Source: Desulfosudis oleivorans | GTDB lineage: Bacteria > Desulfobacterota > Desulfobacteria > Desulfobacterales > SURF-7 | DNA: 52,997 bases | Assembly (NCBI GenBank): GCA_020723305.1 | Contig: DYJC01000027.1 | Coordinates: 1 to 52,997, forward strand | Reading direction: 5' to 3' | In this document: positions 44,601 to 52,997 of the stretch, one piece after another | How the letters are laid out: every line of letters begins with the position of its first letter | Position numbering within the stretch: the stretch's first letter is position 1 | Notes under the pieces: model-generated | Database searches by the model: none | What the model was told of the DNA's origin: nothing | Seen by the model: only the letters and a program-made list of their open reading frames with translations | Program-made: the position numbers and the translations under genes

Positions 44601-47600
44601 CGGATACGATTGCTCCCGGCATGTATAGAGGAAGAGTAGAAATTGTAAGCGCGAACAGTACAGAGGAATTTTTCTTCCATTTTTCAGTTCCTGGATCACA
44701 AATCGTGATGCAACTTGATAAGCAAACCTATGATGCCGGCAATGCAATCAATATCGATATCAGGAATATCGGTGGTGTCCACACGGAAACCAGTTATGAA
44801 ATTTCTCTGCTGGACGGAGAAGGGAAAATCATTGCGGAAAATCAGGATGAGATATTGCTGAGGGTCGATACGCCCGAAAACATCAGTGTCACCATACCGG
44901 ATGCAGCATTGAGCGGCAGCTACAGGGTACTTGCCCATGTCACCGATCAATTGACAAAAGAACAATCAAAACTGTCACAATCGATTACGGTGAACGGTAC
45001 GAACGGGGCTGTTGAGGTATCTACCGATCAGCAGGTTTATTTTACGACCGATCCGAAAACCGTTCTCGCGGATGTTACTATAAATTCCGGAAGCATTGAT
45101 AAAGGTAATTTGAACTTGCAGATCGTTAAAGATCTGAACAGCGGTGTAAAAACCTGGACAAGCCAGGAAGACTGGCAGTCCGGCGTGCTGAATCAAGTTG
45201 AGATCACATCAAGCCCGGGGGATGTTGTACCGGTTGTAAGCAATGCAACCGGAGGAACTGACCCGAACAGCCGAAAAATCTGGCAGTTTGCAACAGGAGC
45301 CTGGCGAATGGCTCCCCCCATGATCGATACAAATGGTTTTGTATATTTTGGTTCAGCCGGTGGAGAATCCGGAGGGGTATTATATGTTTTAAATTCCAAC
45401 GGTACAATGGAATGGACCTATGAAACAATGGGAGGAATTACCACAAAACCGCTCATGGGTGATGATGGCACCATTTATATCGCTGCCGAGGATGGTAATA
45501 TCTATGCATTGAATTCCGATGGATCGGAAAAATGGATCTTTGAAACAGAGAATTGGCAAGCTGTCTACGCCGCAATAGGACCGGATGGAACCATATATGC
45601 TGCATCAGAAGGCAGTATTTATGCTATCTCTCCGGAAGGAGATGAAAAATGGAGATTGACTACGGAATATCATGGCTTTTCCACTCCTGTCCTTGGTTTG
45701 AATGAGACCCTGTATGTATCTTCCAGTGATGGCTTATTGGCTGTAAATCTGACCGGCAGCGAAAAATGGATGTATCAAACCCAAAAATGGATTTCTGTTC
45801 CTCCGGCAGTCGGCAGCGATAACACGATCTATATGAGCGGTGACGAGGGAGCCCTCAATGCATTGAATCCAGACGGAACCCTGAAGTGGACGTTCAAATT
45901 GAATGGATCGAACCTCTCTGGTCCCTGCATCGGCCTGGATGGAAACATCTATGTTATTGTCAATGAGAAGGTATTGCAAGCAATCAATCCGGAGGGTGGT
46001 AACCTGTGGTTCTATGAAACAGATAACTATTTTTCATCCACACCAGGTATCGGGATGGATGGAATGATATATATCGGTCTGGAAGAGTCCACTGGCGGAG
46101 CTCTTATAGCCGTTAACCCTGATGGATCGCAGCATTGGCGTTATCAAACTGAAAGTTCCGTTCAGACAATTCCCATATCCGGAAAAAATGGCACTGTTTA
46201 TTTTGGTATCGGAGGAGGTGATGTTTTTGCCGTATCAAGTAAAGGCCGATCCATCACCCTGAAATTCGATGCCGGCGGTCTGGTGAACTGGGGCCGGTTC
46301 GGATATGCTGCAACATCGTCTGATGAATCGGTCATACGGGTTTCCACTCGTACTTCCGAAACCGAAGAGGCGCTGTCCACTTCTTCCTGGAGCACCTATT
46401 CCACTTCTGAAAACGATCCGATTACTTCGACCGATATTCTTTCCAAAGCAGGAAGGTGGATTGAAATCGAGTTGGATTTTGAAAACAGCATCATGACGGA
46501 AGGTGAACAGCCCGAATATTTTCCGGTTCTTCATGAGCTATTCATCGAGTATCAAGGCGGGATCATCGTCTGGGAACAGGATTTCCCAATCAACACGAGT
46601 GATACGGAACATGTATCTGTTTCAGTTGATTCTCTTCAATCCGAGGGCAGATATCTTCTGAGCGGAAAATTAACCAACTCCCTGGCACAAACGGTTGCCG
46701 CCGACAGGCATACCTTTTATGTGGATGACAACTATCTCCAGCTCGTGTTTGAAACCGACCAAAAGATATATCAGCCAGGCAAAAGTGTACGGGTAACCGG
46801 CAAAATGATCAATACCTTGAGTGATCCGGCAAGCGGAAAAAACCTGAGTTTTAAACTGGATGACAAGGTTGTTTTTAATGAAACCGTAAATCTGGATGCC
46901 AATGGCGAACACTCTTTTTCTTTCAGTTTTAATGCACCTGACAAGCCGTCCATCCTTGCCGGGTGGGTTGACAGCCGTGAAGTCCCAAGTCAGCTCCATG
47001 TAGCTGCGCCTTCACTGAAGGTTAAAATGGAACCGGAAACAGCCGGCAGGGAACCTTTTGATTTTACGGCAACACTGACCAATCAGGGTGGGGTTGATTT
47101 TGAAATAGTTGTTACCATAGCGGATGAAGCATTTACGCTCCAAATTCCAGCCGGGCAATCCACTGAAATTGTAAAAGCTTTCAGCATTACACAGGATGCA
47201 ACCATACCGGTGGTTATTTCAGGTGATATCAATCAAACCATCAACCATACGGTCAATTTCTGTGAAAATGCTGATATCGTCTTTTCCCCTGCAGAAGTAT
47301 ATTCCGAGGGAATGGTTGTCATACCATATACGGTCAAAAATACGGGCTGCACAGACACTACCATCGACCTGACACTATCTCTGAATGGTGAAACTATTGT
47401 TAAACCGGTCTTTGTCACGGCAGGAGAGAGTCTGACCGACAATCTGATTGCCGACCTTGGAGCCGGAGACTATGATCTTACCTACAGCTCTTTTTTCGGC
47501 CAGGGAAATCTTCCGGTCAGGGTTGCCGGACCCAATCAGCTTTCCATGATGCTTGATGTCAAATATCCGGAAACAGTCCGGGTGCTTGTGTTAAAAGATG

Positions 47601-50600
47601 GTAAGACCGAATCGGACATTGAAGACATCCTGACCAATGCCGGGATCAATGTCACCATTGCACCGGTTTATGAATATGAATGGGATGGAACCAATCCAGG
47701 CACCGAAGGTTTTCATGCGGTGATCCTTCTGGATGGCGGGACCGGTAAAGAGGAAATGCCGGTTCAAGGACAGGAGGCATTAAAGCGGTTTGTGAAAAAC
47801 GGCGGAGGCCTCCTGATTACGGAGTGGATTATCGCGGAAAACGCCGAAAACAAATACGCTGCGATGGAAGAACTGCTGTTGTTCGATCCGGACCAGTTTG
47901 AGCGTGTTGAAGGGGAAGATACACTAGACAAAGAAATCGATCATCCCATTGTAGCTGATTGGACTAAACCGGTAAGCATACCATTTCTCGCTGGAAACAG
48001 GGGGGGTGTAAAACCGGATGTTGCGGTTCTCTTGTCCGGGGAACTGCTTCCCAATGCCCTGGTCGTAAATCACCATGAGCTTGGAAGGATTGTACAGTAT
48101 GCATTTTCCGGGAATGATGCCGGTAAACCCTTTATATCAAGTCCTGAGATGAAAAACCTGCTGGTAAATTCCGTCAACTGGGCTGCAAATATTCCACCAG
48201 CCGGTTATTTCAATACAACCTTGTATGTCGAGAATGCCGGAGATTCCGAATTCCTGGGTGAGTTGGATATTGTTACCGATTTTTTTACTGACCACGCTGA
48301 TCTGACGTTGCAAGCCGGAGAGAATAAAGTCATCAACCTGGATTTTTCGGCGGAAGGAATCGACCCTGGACAATACCCTATCACGGCTGCTGCATATGAA
48401 AGCGGCAATGTGATTCAACAAACAGCCCGGACTATTGAAATCCAAGGCTCGGAATTTGTCCTCAGCGCAGTCCCGAAGTCTCCGGAGTTCATTCCCGGCG
48501 AGGAAGCCTCCATGACTGTAACGGTTCAAAATACCGGGATGGTTGAAGGACTTGCCGAAGTCGGTTTTAATCTTCTGGATAGAATCAGCGAAACTCAATA
48601 TGTATGGATCAAGCCGGGCGACGTGCAGGAGATCACCTTCAATTTTACCATGGAAGATGATCTTGCGGCAAAGGAGTATACCGCCTACCTGTATCTCTCG
48701 GGGAGCTTGACGGAAATTCCCTTTGTTGTCGGGGGTGTCGATATTACCGTATCCGGCAGCTTGGATAAATCGCTGTATACAATCGGGGATACGGCCATAC
48801 TGACCCTTGATATCACCCATCCATCCAAACAGCCGATTGATATGATTGCGAGGGTGATCTCCGGCGATTACGAGGATTCGGACGAATTCACAATAGATGA
48901 TGACAGTATCATAACACTTTCCATACCGATCACGGAGAACACCCCGAACAAGATGATTTATGGAGTGTATTTTGCCGGCGGCCGGTCCATTCTGCTGGAT
49001 TCAATTCCTGTTTATTTTGCCGATGATGTGATCTCCTTCTATCCGGACAAAAACATTTACCAGCCCGGAGAGGAGGTTGTTGTGCAGGTGAATACCGGCC
49101 AGACAGGTGATCTGATAATATCTGCGCCCGGATATGAGGGTACCCTGCCGATAGCGGGTAATACCAGCTTCAGTTTCATACTGCCCCAGGAGATGATTTC
49201 CGGCAGTTACGGGATCAACTATCAGTTTGGTGATACAAACGGCCGGTTTCATATTTATGTAAAAGGTTTTCAGACAAAAGTGCTTGAGCTTTTGCTGGAT
49301 AAACCGATCTATGACCCGATAGACACCATGGACATCAGTCTGCTCATTGAAACCAATGATGATGTGTCCGGTATCCTGAAAGGATGGATTTATCATCCGG
49401 ACGGTCAGTACACCGAGCTTTTTGAAACCATGTGCGAGCTTTCCACAGGGCAGAACCGGATAAGCATACAGAATTCGGAATTTACAACAACGGAACAGGG
49501 AATTCATTGGGTCGTATATACCTTATACAAAGCCGACACCATGACCGAGCTGTTGAATTCCGGAGAAGTATTTGAGGTGAAGCAGGCCGCGGTTACGGCG
49601 ATTGCTCTGGATCAGGATATTTTCAATGAAACCGATCCGATTATGGCATCGGTTACTGCATATGCGTGTTCAAACTTTGCCGGTCAGATGGAACTGCTGC
49701 TGAACGGAGAACGTACAAACATTGAAAATGTCACCATAAACGGCATGAAAAATCTGATGTTCGATATGGGCGGTCTGGAATCCGGTTCTTATGCGCTTAC
49801 CGCCCGGCTGCTGACAAACGGTGAAGCCGTGTCTGAAAAAAGTACTTCTTTTCAAGTCGCGGACCGGACTGCACCTGCAACACCAACCGGTTTTCAGGTC
49901 ACGACCCAGGGGAATGCTGCTATCTTGTCCTGGAATCAGAATACGGAGAGTGATCTGGCAGGTTATTATGTATATCGGAATAACTCTCAACTGACGCCGG
50001 CAGCGTTGACACGAAATCAATACAGGGATGAGGGGCTTGCTTCAGAAGTTTCATATCAATTCCGGGTTGCCGCCCTTGATCGCAATGGAAACCTGAGCGC
50101 ACCTTCCACTGTGCTGAGCGTGGTGATCGACAGCACGCCACCGGAAATCTTTTTCAATCCTTCATCCGATACCAGTTCAATTCAGCAGGTTTCCATGAGC
50201 TACCGGGCCACGGACAATCATGACCCAAGCCCGTTGCTGACTGCGAACTATCCATCACCGACATTGTTCTACATTACCGGTGACTACTTCATAAACGCCC
50301 TGGCTGTTGATGATTCCGGCAACAGTTCCGGAAAGTCGGTCCGGATCAGTATTCTGATTTCCGATGATACGGATAACGACGGCATGAAAGATGACTGGGA
50401 AATGCAGAATTTCAATACCCTGGACAGGGATGGGAGCCGGGATTATGACAATGATGGATTGAGCGATTTGACCGAATACCGGAATGGAACAAATCCGGTT
50501 TCCAGCAATGCTCCTGCGCTTCCGGCAATCAATGAACCAGCGGATCAGTCAGAGACAACCGCCCAAACCCCGGTATTGAACATTCACAACAGCACCGATC

Positions 50601-52997
50601 CGGATGGAGATCCAATTGCTTATAATTTTGAGCTGTATCGTGACGAGGGTTTCACCTACCTGGTGTCCGGCCAGTATTATGTGCCTGAAACACAGCCTAA
50701 TACCATTTGGACAGTTCCTGAGACATTGCAGGACAACACCTGGTATTTCTGGAGAACCCGGGCCTCGGATGGTAATTGCTACACGCCCTGGGTATATGGC
50801 AGCTTTTTTGTCAATACCGCCAATGATGCACCCAATCCGTTCAATATCAGCAAACCTTCAGACAAGGCAGAGGTAAGCACCCGGACACCTGTTCTGGAGG
50901 TCACCAACAGCACGGATGTTGATGAAGATGCAATCACCTACTCTTTTGAAGTGTATGCGGATCTGGAAATGACGGATATTGCTGCCGCTGCTTATGAAAT
51001 CACGGCGGACCCGGATAATACCACTCAATGGACGGTCGATACCGTTCTGAATGATAACACCTGGTACTATTGGCGGGCCATTGCAACCGATGAACATGGC
51101 GCACAGACCGAAACCGCTTTGCATGAATTTTTTGTCAACACCGCCAATGACAGTCCGGAAACTCCGGCTGTTGTCAGTCCGGTCGCCGGCAGTGAGATAC
51201 AGACATTGTCAGCGAATCTGACAGTTGCCAACAGCCGGGATATGGACGGAGATGATCTTTCCTATTTGTTTGAGATTGATACGGCCAATACCTTTGACAG
51301 CCCGGATGTACGACGATCTGGTGATGTGGAAGAAGGGGCTGAAACCACAAAATGGCAGGTGGAAAACCTGGCCGACAATACGCTGTATTACTGGCGGGCC
51401 AAGGCGTCTGACGGATTTGCCGAAAGCGCCTGGTCCATTGGCAGCTTCTTTGTCAATACCGTAAATGACATACCCGCAATTCCTGGAATCAAAAATCCAA
51501 GTGACGGGGCCTGGGTGGATACGCTGACACCGACTTTGTTGCTGCATGCTTCACAGGATATGGATATGGATCAGATCCAATATGAATTTCAGGTTTATCA
51601 GGATCGTGAACTTACCATACCGGTGTGTGCCGGTGAATCCGCCATACCGGAATGGACGTCCACTCAAGCGCTTGCCGACCATACATGGTATTACTGGCGT
51701 GCCCGTGCGGTTGATGAACATGATCTGGCAAGTCCGTGGACGAAGACGCAATCCTTTTTTACGGACAGCAATGGCGTGAATGATCCGCCTGAGATCAGCA
51801 TCACCGGGCCGTCAATCGATATCCTGACCAACGACAATACATTCCTGATTCAATGGGAGGATTCTGATCCGGATAGCGATGCTGTTATTTCGTTGTTCTA
51901 TGACGTGGATGCAACCGGCGAAAATGGTGTCCTGATAACCGGCAACCTGGCTGAAAACCCGGATGGCGATGAAGATACCCATGTATGGGATACCAGCCAA
52001 TTAACCGACGGCGCATATTATGTATATGGTGTCATCACCGACAACAACTCCCCTGCGGTGGCAAATTATGCCGGCGGAGCCGTGGTTATCGACCGGACGC
52101 CTCCGGAAATTACGGCAACTCCCGGAACCGGAGTGTATGATGCGGTCCAGCAGGTAACACTTACGGCCGGCGAACCATCAACAATTTATTACACTGTGGA
52201 TGGCACACCGCCTACCACGGCCTCGGTGGAATATATCCTTCCCATTGAGATCGCGGCTGATACGGAACTGCAATATGTTGCCGTAGATACTGCCGGTAAT
52301 CAGAGCAGTATCGGTATAGCCCGGTATACCATTACTGAACCCAATGTTCCGCCTCAGGCAAATGCAGGGGAAGATCATACCATTTATCTCGGCGAAACCG
52401 CCAATTTGGATGGTTCGGGCAGTCAGGATCCGGATAATGGACCACAACCGCTTACGTTTTTCTGGTATTTCCTGAGCATGCCCACCGGCAGCTCCCTGAC
52501 GGATAACAGTATTGTGAATCCAAACACCGCAGCATCTTCTTTTGTGCCGGATGTCTCTGGCGCGTATTCCCTGGAACTGGAAGTCAGCGATGGAAAAGAC
52601 ATCTCCCGGGATACGGTCAATGTGATTGTCTCCATGGACAATGGACTGAACCTTTCCACAAGCGTTATCCTGGCGGAAAAAACCGTATCACTGGGACCAT
52701 GGTCCCGGGTCTTCAGCGGGGACATCGCCGTAACCGATAAACGTAATTCCCCATTCTGGGAGTTTATTCCGGAGGTTGTTATACATCATAATGCCGAGCT
52801 ACAGGACGGCGTCGTCCTGTTTGGTGACACCGTTACCATACAATCCGGAGCATCGGTAGATGATGTTCACTACAACCATCTGAACAACCAGGGTACCATC
52901 CGCGGCACGGAGTACACGCCTTTTGAGCTGCCGCAAGAGTTGAATCTGCCGGAGTTCCCGTTATCAGAGCCGGGGAACCTGAATATTACGGTGAAGA
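41684..52997 (+). CDS. Giant exported multidomain protein (3'-truncated by the window)
   Basis: One frame is open for at least 3,771 codons and runs off the right edge. AGGAAGG sits 4 bp before the ATG. A signal peptide ends near residue 27-33 (FVSSGCGISLAA); it may be cut after LAA, or acylated at Cys27 though the lipobox is poor. Approximate domains are: Cys-rich head 100-240; GATase/ThuA-like fold 270-460; Ig/CARDB-like segments to 1190; PQQ-type propeller 1190-1520 (repeated IYALNSDGSEKW-type blades); more Ig-like segments; second GATase-like domain 1966-2170; fibronectin III 2729-2815; calcium loop (DTDNDGMKDDWE) 2894-2940; four tandem ~106-residue repeats 2945-3369; chitobiase-type domain and PKD domain 3470-3660. 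Probable surface or extracellular adhesin or scaffold. Function is unknown. Confidence 0.9.
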   Translation, partial: MIQSISSRAKLLTIIAIGMMYFVSSGCGISLAADVSAGTQNNTYELSVKNYGSAEMQGVSVETLVVRNPQNLITIKDVQPQTADIPGNGVQVFLIRFDVACPPSISDTVETAGFKFNIHAATGNPFYINPCGMNKDNCGELEADFTVEIKRTECEKCDNNQIIDKTPEEIGTCNKCVDGRIQPKELPPHRQVGGQCFWYECNNTTGQQVERNAAIPSPDRRKCIDFICTGKGVSGIPIAGCDAADDNESVDPSVETTDTDDETFTIDENAEIGILTNGFFNDTAAFVASLVRENLAWIPIGFSYEGVAGKPLIIIPSGGLYGLDNSPSFQHNLEQYISNGGTVVVFSQQRGYEYGLLPGNLSGYGWSEDLSCQWKSIYLDTYHQILSGIDTTQCDAVVDGYFTDWPDDSTILLRRSKNSMPCMLMYAYGNGRVIATTIYEDWASKRGQVTADGKSIIRDLCRWGKAPMILPEFAPETDAEISTEVTNNTGTNAAQIKLSVYNPDNILMKEEVIPQTVESAQTLILNHLLENIQPNLGIWFTRYTLLDNEGNPVQAERKGSRFVVSDPPESGEDKEFSFSMNSEKDTYVHGSTGKFTLTGRNNSDLEKTVTYRLLVNHKPYNETVYSMTIPPNSIRQAEHSVKMIYSDSTRRQEGLGVGTRFRAQIFDGARRKISEPSVTFRTVYPCLDIDLAKLKDTYNRGEDVTVVMDYKNIRKDYLNTTISVSYESTIRVVVTDPKNTQVFSREYDLTVSDLTATEIITFTLPNSAKPGKYKITATGYINGNKQPETSEYFSVPTLRVGIEPNLPVIFKPGSNAISFNINRVTEGGVYPGTFGVFTATLRNPDGTEIWESDEMTFDPANNASTAIDMVIPLENLTFGTYTLVYTANYGGVQSSYGNNRLVYSAGVETNLNKYSFRMGETLNVDVDVTNTGDIGIENMNVRASIPDIGFNREYMVTLTPGQSSRTSLSCAIPDTIAPGMYRGRVEIVSANSTEEFFFHFSVPGSQIVMQLDKQTYDAGNAINIDIRNIGGVHTETSYEISLLDGEGKIIAENQDEILLRVDTPENISVTIPDAALSGSYRVLAHVTDQLTKEQSKLSQSITVNGTNGAVEVSTDQQVYFTTDPKTVLADVTINSGSIDKGNLNLQIVKDLNSGVKTWTSQEDWQSGVLNQVEITSSPGDVVPVVSNATGGTDPNSRKIWQFATGAWRMAPPMIDTNGFVYFGSAGGESGGVLYVLNSNGTMEWTYETMGGITTKPLMGDDGTIYIAAEDGNIYALNSDGSEKWIFETENWQAVYAAIGPDGTIYAASEGSIYAISPEGDEKWRLTTEYHGFSTPVLGLNETLYVSSSDGLLAVNLTGSEKWMYQTQKWISVPPAVGSDNTIYMSGDEGALNALNPDGTLKWTFKLNGSNLSGPCIGLDGNIYVIVNEKVLQAINPEGGNLWFYETDNYFSSTPGIGMDGMIYIGLEESTGGALIAVNPDGSQHWRYQTESSVQTIPISGKNGTVYFGIGGGDVFAVSSKGRSITLKFDAGGLVNWGRFGYAATSSDESVIRVSTRTSETEEALSTSSWSTYSTSENDPITSTDILSKAGRWIEIELDFENSIMTEGEQPEYFPVLHELFIEYQGGIIVWEQDFPINTSDTEHVSVSVDSLQSEGRYLLSGKLTNSLAQTVAADRHTFYVDDNYLQLVFETDQKIYQPGKSVRVTGKMINTLSDPASGKNLSFKLDDKVVFNETVNLDANGEHSFSFSFNAPDKPSILAGWVDSREVPSQLHVAAPSLKVKMEPETAGREPFDFTATLTNQGGVDFEIVVTIADEAFTLQIPAGQSTEIVKAFSITQDATIPVVISGDINQTINHTVNFCENADIVFSPAEVYSEGMVVIPYTVKNTGCTDTTIDLTLSLNGETIVKPVFVTAGESLTDNLIADLGAGDYDLTYSSFFGQGNLPVRVAGPNQLSMMLDVKYPETVRVLVLKDGKTESDIEDILTNAGINVTIAPVYEYEWDGTNPGTEGFHAVILLDGGTGKEEMPVQGQEALKRFVKNGGGLLITEWIIAENAENKYAAMEELLLFDPDQFERVEGEDTLDKEIDHPIVADWTKPVSIPFLAGNRGGVKPDVAVLLSGELLPNALVVNHHELGRIVQYAFSGNDAGKPFISSPEMKNLLVNSVNWAANIPPAGYFNTTLYVENAGDSEFLGELDIVTDFFTDHADLTLQAGENKVINLDFSAEGIDPGQYPITAAAYESGNVIQQTARTIEIQGSEFVLSAVPKSPEFIPGEEASMTVTVQNTGMVEGLAEVGFNLLDRISETQYVWIKPGDVQEITFNFTMEDDLAAKEYTAYLYLSGSLTEIPFVVGGVDITVSGSLDKSLYTIGDTAILTLDITHPSKQPIDMIARVISGDYEDSDEFTIDDDSIITLSIPITENTPNKMIYGVYFAGGRSILLDSIPVYFADDVISFYPDKNIYQPGEEVVVQVNTGQTGDLIISAPGYEGTLPIAGNTSFSFILPQEMISGSYGINYQFGDTNGRFHIYVKGFQTKVLELLLDKPIYDPIDTMDISLLIETNDDVSGILKGWIYHPDGQYTELFETMCELSTGQNRISIQNSEFTTTEQGIHWVVYTLYKADTMTELLNSGEVFEVKQAAVTAIALDQDIFNETDPIMASVTAYACSNFAGQMELLLNGERTNIENVTINGMKNLMFDMGGLESGSYALTARLLTNGEAVSEKSTSFQVADRTAPATPTGFQVTTQGNAAILSWNQNTESDLAGYYVYRNNSQLTPAALTRNQYRDEGLASEVSYQFRVAALDRNGNLSAPSTVLSVVIDSTPPEIFFNPSSDTSSIQQVSMSYRATDNHDPSPLLTANYPSPTLFYITGDYFINALAVDDSGNSSGKSVRISILISDDTDNDGMKDDWEMQNFNTLDRDGSRDYDNDGLSDLTEYRNGTNPVSSNAPALPAINEPADQSETTAQTPVLNIHNSTDPDGDPIAYNFELYRDEGFTYLVSGQYYVPETQPNTIWTVPETLQDNTWYFWRTRASDGNCYTPWVYGSFFVNTANDAPNPFNISKPSDKAEVSTRTPVLEVTNSTDVDEDAITYSFEVYADLEMTDIAAAAYEITADPDNTTQWTVDTVLNDNTWYYWRAIATDEHGAQTETALHEFFVNTANDSPETPAVVSPVAGSEIQTLSANLTVANSRDMDGDDLSYLFEIDTANTFDSPDVRRSGDVEEGAETTKWQVENLADNTLYYWRAKASDGFAESAWSIGSFFVNTVNDIPAIPGIKNPSDGAWVDTLTPTLLLHASQDMDMDQIQYEFQVYQDRELTIPVCAGESAIPEWTSTQALADHTWYYWRARAVDEHDLASPWTKTQSFFTDSNGVNDPPEISITGPSIDILTNDNTFLIQWEDSDPDSDAVISLFYDVDATGENGVLITGNLAENPDGDEDTHVWDTSQLTDGAYYVYGVITDNNSPAVANYAGGAVVIDRTPPEITATPGTGVYDAVQQVTLTAGEPSTIYYTVDGTPPTTASVEYILPIEIAADTELQYVAVDTAGNQSSIGIARYTITEPNVPPQANAGEDHTIYLGETANLDGSGSQDPDNGPQPLTFFWYFLSMPTGSSLTDNSIVNPNTAASSFVPDVSGAYSLELEVSDGKDISRDTVNVIVSMDNGLNLSTSVILAEKTVSLGPWSRVFSGDIAVTDKRNSPFWEFIPEVVIHHNAELQDGVVLFGDTVTIQSGASVDDVHYNHLNNQGTIRGTEYTPFELPQELNLPEFPLSEPGNLNITVK
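50518..51789 (+). repeat. Four tandem ~106-residue repeats inside the giant gene
   Basis: Units begin near 50518, 50836, 51152 and 51472. Each has P-x-x-G/A-x-x-x-x-x-T-P-x-L near its start, then DxDxDxxxYxFE, a W-x-V stretch, DNTWYYWRA and SFFVNT at the end. They are protein-level repeats, diverged at DNA level, and resemble carbohydrate- or calcium-linked Ig-like modules. Confidence 0.85.

Noticed and set aside
48137..48820. 227-codon minus-strand frame inside the giant gene
   Set aside because: Antisense to a continuous, domain-rich frame; no ribosome site or motif.
1..52997. CRISPR array
   Set aside because: No regularly spaced short repeats; the repeats seen are paired inverted or single direct copies.

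Overview
The window looks like a chromosomal segment of a sulfate-reducing member of the Desulfobacterota, most likely Desulfobacterales. The strongest reason is a complete qrcABCD locus, the periplasmic cytochrome c3:menaquinone oxidoreductase typical of sulfate reducers, beside a System II (Ccs) cytochrome c assembly pair. A strictly anaerobic NrdD/NrdG reductase and a Desulfobacterota-type polyferredoxin agree with this. By eye the base composition is moderate (mid-40s % GC). Only one RNA gene is visible, a tRNA-Ala(GGC). I see no rRNA, CRISPR array or intact transposase.

Layout. 1-3.7 kb (minus): comEC, cut by the left edge, and murA. 3.8-9 kb (minus): qrcA-B-C-D followed by an unannotated 54-residue membrane protein. 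9.2-11.8 kb (minus): ccsA and ccs1, which supply the haem ligation that QrcA needs. 12.1-16.7 kb (minus): a three-gene export operon (M16 peptidase, FGE-fold protein, putative papain-like protein). It is bracketed by two direct copies of a 122-bp element with terminal inverted repeats and exact 4-bp target duplications. 17-22.4 kb: housekeeping genes (DUF47/PhoU-like, zinc-ribbon protein, PpiD, tRNA-Ala, a two-gene RluA-type pseudouridine synthase, a stand-alone receiver domain). 22.4-25.8 kb: nrdD-nrdG behind NrdR-like boxes, two of which lie 32 bp apart.

25.8-31.4 kb is an accessory zone. It holds an AbiE-type system, a PIN/Phd module and a VapBC module, each with a visible palindromic operator, plus short direct repeats, MITE-like and REP-like inverted repeats, a MarR/polyferredoxin pair and a possible group II intron remnant. 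31.5-34.2 kb (minus): family 9 glycosyltransferase, methyltransferase, PilZ protein and a small acidic protein.

34.5-38.7 kb (plus) is the most unusual functional unit. A zinc-peptidase-like protein that has lost its catalytic Glu-Glu pair overlaps a glucosyl-3-phosphoglycerate synthase-like gene, and a 641-residue divergent Hanks-type kinase follows. 38.7-41.6 kb: rhomboid protease, M23 endopeptidase and a small exported protein. From 41,684 to the right edge runs one open frame of at least 3,771 codons. It encodes a giant exported modular protein with a cysteine-rich head, two GATase-like domains, a PQQ-type propeller, many Ig/CARDB-like segments, four tandem ~106-residue repeats, a chitobiase-type domain and a PKD domain.

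All functions come from motif recognition by eye. No database search or structure prediction was run.
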